Assembly (NCBI GenBank): GCA_045563135.1 | Contig: JBJKUL010000001.1 | Location: 434,001 to 498,000 of the forward strand | Reading direction: 5' to 3' | Origin: Actinomarina sp002308095 | GTDB taxonomy: Bacteria; Actinomycetota; Acidimicrobiia; Actinomarinales; Actinomarinaceae | Length of the DNA stretch: 64,000 nucleotides | Shown here: positions 61,913 to 64,000 of the stretch, piece after piece | Layout: each line of letters opens with the position of its first letter | Numbering within the stretch: position 1 is the stretch's first letter | Program-made: the position numbers and the translations under genes | Notes under the pieces: generated by a model | Database searches by the model: none | The model's input: the letters and a program-made list of their open reading frames with translations, nothing else | What the model was told of the DNA's origin: nothing

Positions 61913-62258
61913 GTCTATTTATATACTCAGGACAAAGTTCATAAGTTGATTGAAATCTAAGAATAGGAAGAATCCTATTGTTGATATTTACATTAATTCC
62001 ATTCTCCCCAAGCACTTTTTGAATCTGAATTAGAGATTCTTTTTCGCTACTCCACAGATCACTTGATTCGCATACTTTCTTGCCAATTGAGATTAAACTA
62101 TCATCAGAGATATTCGAGAGAGTTTCTTCACTATCTGCAATTCTTATTTGAGCTATAAAATCTTTACCGAATGTATCAAAATTATTATTAAATAGGATTA
62201 TCACAAATACAGCTAAAGAAACGAATACTATAAAGCTTAAAATTGGTAATTTCTTCAA
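61890..62258 (-). CDS. DUF732-like secreted/anchored protein
   Basis: 122 aa with an N-terminal TM or signal segment (5-24). The rest is a short helical domain with KKVCESSDLW near 65 and YELCPEYINRL near 107; the Cys pair and final CP resemble the mycobacterial DUF732 fold. Role unknown. ATG with a normal start; overlaps the YczE-type gene. Confidence 0.6.
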   Translation of the reverse strand: MKKLPILSFIVFVSLAVFVIILFNNNFDTFGKDFIAQIRIADSEETLSNISDDSLISIGKKVCESSDLWSSEKESLIQIQKVLGENGINVNINNRILPILRFQSTYELCPEYINRLESLFVE

Positions 62259-62298
62259 GTTACCATTCTATACGCGTGTCTTATTTTATTGTTAAAAG

Positions 62299-62380
62299 TA
62301 CCCGGAGGGGGAGTCGAACCCCCACATCCGAAGATACTGGATTTTGAATCCAGCGCGTCTGCCAATTCCGCCATCCGGGC
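62299..62380 (-). tRNA. tRNA-Leu (anticodon CAA)
   Basis: Minus strand: acceptor GCCCGGA pairs with TCCGGGT (one G-U), D arm with GGCGG and AATTGGCAGACGC, anticodon stem CTGGA/TCCAG around TTCAAAA (CAA), long variable arm with TCTTCGGA, T arm GGGGGTTCGACTCCCCC. No encoded CCA. Reads UUG codons. Confidence 0.97.
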
Positions 62381-62392
62381 TTATCATTAATG

Positions 62393-62400
62393 ATTATATT
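62393..62400. promoter_or_regulatory. Overlapping -10 elements, tRNA-Leu / polA
   Basis: ATTATATT gives TATATT on plus (62395-62400) toward polA and TATAAT on minus (62398-62393) toward the tRNA, whose 5' end is 13 nt away. A 12-bp palindrome ATCATTAATGAT (62383-62394) adjoins it. Confidence 0.45.
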
Positions 62401-62449
62401 TCATATTGAATCCAAAGAGAGAAAAATAATTTAAGTTTACAATGAAAGA

Positions 62450-64000
62450 ATGATTGTTCTTGTTGATGGCTTCAGTATTGCATTTCGAGCTTTTTACGCA
62501 CTACCCGAAACATTGATGACTTCAAAAGGTACACCAACAAATGTAATTCATGGCTTCATGTCTATGCTCAACAAGATAACTTCTGACTATAAGTTAAATC
62601 AATTAATTGTTACCTGGGATCTTCCCGGACAAACGTTTCGAAATGAAATTTATACAGAATACAAAGCAAATAGAACTTCGGCACCTGATAATTTCAATCT
62701 TCAAATTCCATTACTTCAAAGTCTTTTAAAAACTTTCAATATACCCCAAGTATCGAAAGAAGGTTATGAAGCCGATGATGTGCTTGGTTCACTTTCGAAA
62801 TCTTTAAACAGTGACAAAAAGAAAGTCCTTATTGTTACTGGAGATAGAGATACCTTTCAATTAATTTCAAAAAAAACAAATATTTTGTATACCAAAAGAG
62901 GAATCTCCGATGTTGATTTGGTAGATGAAAAATTTTTCGTTGAGAAGTTTGGTATTAAAACTAGTCAGTATGTTGAATATCTAGCTTTAAAGGGTGACCC
63001 ATCAGATAATATTCCAGGTCTTCCAGGAGTTGGGCAAAAAACTGCAACAACTCTTCTCCAGGAGTATCAAAATATAGACAATATATATAAAAATTTAGAT
63101 GATTTAACTCCAAAGATTAAAAGTTCTTTTGAAGAAAATAAAGAATTACTTCTTATGAGTAAAGAGTTGGCAACAATAAAAACTGATATTGAATTAGACA
63201 TACCTGATACGCAAATAACAGATACAATATTTAAATCAGAATCTGTATTACAAGATTCTCAGGAACAGGTTTCTGAGCTTGAATTAAATAAATACATTAG
63301 ACAATATAAAACACAACAAGAAGACATGACCCCATCTCCTAAAAATACAAAATTAGTAGATATTACCAAACAGAACATGCCTCAAAAATCAATTATTTTT
63401 GAATACGAAGGAGATATTTACACAGTTTCCGAAGGTTTAGCTGGTAAGTTAATAGATCATGATGTAGAAAACAAAGAGTTTATCTCACTTACTACACAAA
63501 ATATATATAAAATCAATCCAAATCTATCTGATAACAATTTTATAGCATATGATTGCCTAGTATTTCTACACGAACCAAATAAAAGACCAGACACACTGCT
63601 AAACATTTGCAAACACATCGAACAAGCCAATCTTTTAACTAAGAAATCTTCTTTGGATGAATATATAAATTTTATCAGTATTAATTACAAAAAAGTTGTG
63701 GCTGAAATCAAAGAATTTAATAATGATAAAGATTTGATGAAGCTTTACAAAGATTTGGATTACCCCATAGCTTCTGTTCTTAATTTAATGCACACTAAGG
63801 GCGTAAAGGTTTCAAATAAAAAAATCGAATTAGTTTCCAAATTTATAAATACTGAAATTTCAACTTTTACAAAAAAAATCTTTCAGATTACAGAACAAGA
63901 ATTTAATTTAAATTCTCCTAAACAATTAGCCAAGGTTCTATTTGAAGATATGAAACTTCCAGTTATTAAAAAAACCCCTAAGGGAGCACCATCCACCGAT
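62450..64000 (+). CDS. polA: DNA polymerase I (3' end outside window)
   Basis: 517 codons present, running off the window. 5' nuclease domain: VLVDGFSIAFRAFYALP near 3, YKANRTSAPD near 70, YEADDVLG near 105, VTGDRD near 128 and LKGDPSDNIPGLPGVGQKTA near 185. The middle region (about 290-440) has no visible DEDD acids, so proofreading is probably lost. The polymerase domain begins near 470 and ends here at GAPSTD. Confidence 0.96.
   Translation, partial: MIVLVDGFSIAFRAFYALPETLMTSKGTPTNVIHGFMSMLNKITSDYKLNQLIVTWDLPGQTFRNEIYTEYKANRTSAPDNFNLQIPLLQSLLKTFNIPQVSKEGYEADDVLGSLSKSLNSDKKKVLIVTGDRDTFQLISKKTNILYTKRGISDVDLVDEKFFVEKFGIKTSQYVEYLALKGDPSDNIPGLPGVGQKTATTLLQEYQNIDNIYKNLDDLTPKIKSSFEENKELLLMSKELATIKTDIELDIPDTQITDTIFKSESVLQDSQEQVSELELNKYIRQYKTQQEDMTPSPKNTKLVDITKQNMPQKSIIFEYEGDIYTVSEGLAGKLIDHDVENKEFISLTTQNIYKINPNLSDNNFIAYDCLVFLHEPNKRPDTLLNICKHIEQANLLTKKSSLDEYINFISINYKKVVAEIKEFNNDKDLMKLYKDLDYPIASVLNLMHTKGVKVSNKKIELVSKFINTEISTFTKKIFQITEQEFNLNSPKQLAKVLFEDMKLPVIKKTPKGAPSTD

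Noticed and set aside
1..64000. CRISPR arrays, insertion sequences, prophage or defence genes
   Set aside because: No repeat arrays, transposase, integrase or known defence proteins were seen; the HNH protein is a common stand-alone actinobacterial type.

Overview
The window is a gene-dense, AT-rich bacterial chromosome segment with roughly 70 protein genes, one tRNA and RNase P RNA. Several features point to an actinobacterium: a DUF3040 protein, an F420-type luciferase-like oxidoreductase, the NIF3 / zinc-ribbon / RNase H trio in mycobacterial order, a MerR + HNH pair near mraZ, SepF and YggT beside FtsZ with no FtsA, and a DUF732-like protein. The low GC, near-absent spacers and overlapping genes fit a streamlined marine lineage such as Candidatus Actinomarina (Acidimicrobiia). 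That lineage assignment is inference.

Layout. 1-10010: the 3' part of ppc, a secreted M15 peptidase, an MMPL/RND exporter, the NIF3/zinc-ribbon/RNase H operon, a TauE/SafE permease and an F420-type oxidoreductase. 10043-10414: RNase P RNA (rnpB) on the minus strand. 10428-23598 (minus): one unbroken run of 16 genes, ilvBN-ilvC-leuA-leuB, a nitroreductase, a SpoU methyltransferase, a DEDDh exonuclease, then ccmA-B-C-E-F-H, a TPR protein and a CcmG-like thioredoxin. It is preceded by a branched-chain-amino-acid leader peptide and an attenuator. 23741-31078 (plus): queG, ilvD, a phosphoesterase, a ROK sugar kinase, a shrunken luciferase-like protein, an aminotransferase and threonine aldolase. 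31054-32462: small membrane proteins, a histidine phosphatase and DUF3040. 32506-48766 (plus): a MerR regulator, an HNH protein and a division/cell-wall (dcw) cluster mraZ-rsmH-ftsL-ftsI-murE-mraY-murD-ftsW-murG-murC-murB-ftsQ-ftsZ-pgeF-yggS-sepF-yggT. 48763-57257: ileS (minus), then dksA-like, lspA, an RluA-type pseudouridine synthase, dnaE and a small protein. 57254-64000: thyX, a membrane protein, an EamA transporter, nth, ccdA, ygfZ, a zinc-ribbon protein, a YczE-type permease, a DUF732-like protein, tRNA-Leu(CAA) and the 5' part of polA.

How it works together. The dcw cluster supplies lipid II synthesis (except MurF and Ddl, which are absent here), the septal transglycosylase/transpeptidase pair, and FtsZ with its membrane anchor SepF. 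The ilv/leu genes make valine, isoleucine and the first leucine steps. The ccm genes form System I cytochrome c maturation, with CcdA encoded about 45 kb away as the likely electron donor to the CcmG-like thioredoxin.

The most notable signals are regulatory and architectural: a possibly leaderless Leu/Ile/Val leader peptide with a terminator before ilvB; five 10-bp-spaced MraZ-type boxes overlaying the mraZ promoter; a large hairpin that buries the rsmH ribosome binding site; an RluA gene whose only sensible start is AUA; overlap of all eight convergent gene pairs; and repeated use of a symmetric TATA-like core as a two-way promoter between divergent genes. I saw no prophage, insertion sequence, CRISPR array or defence island.
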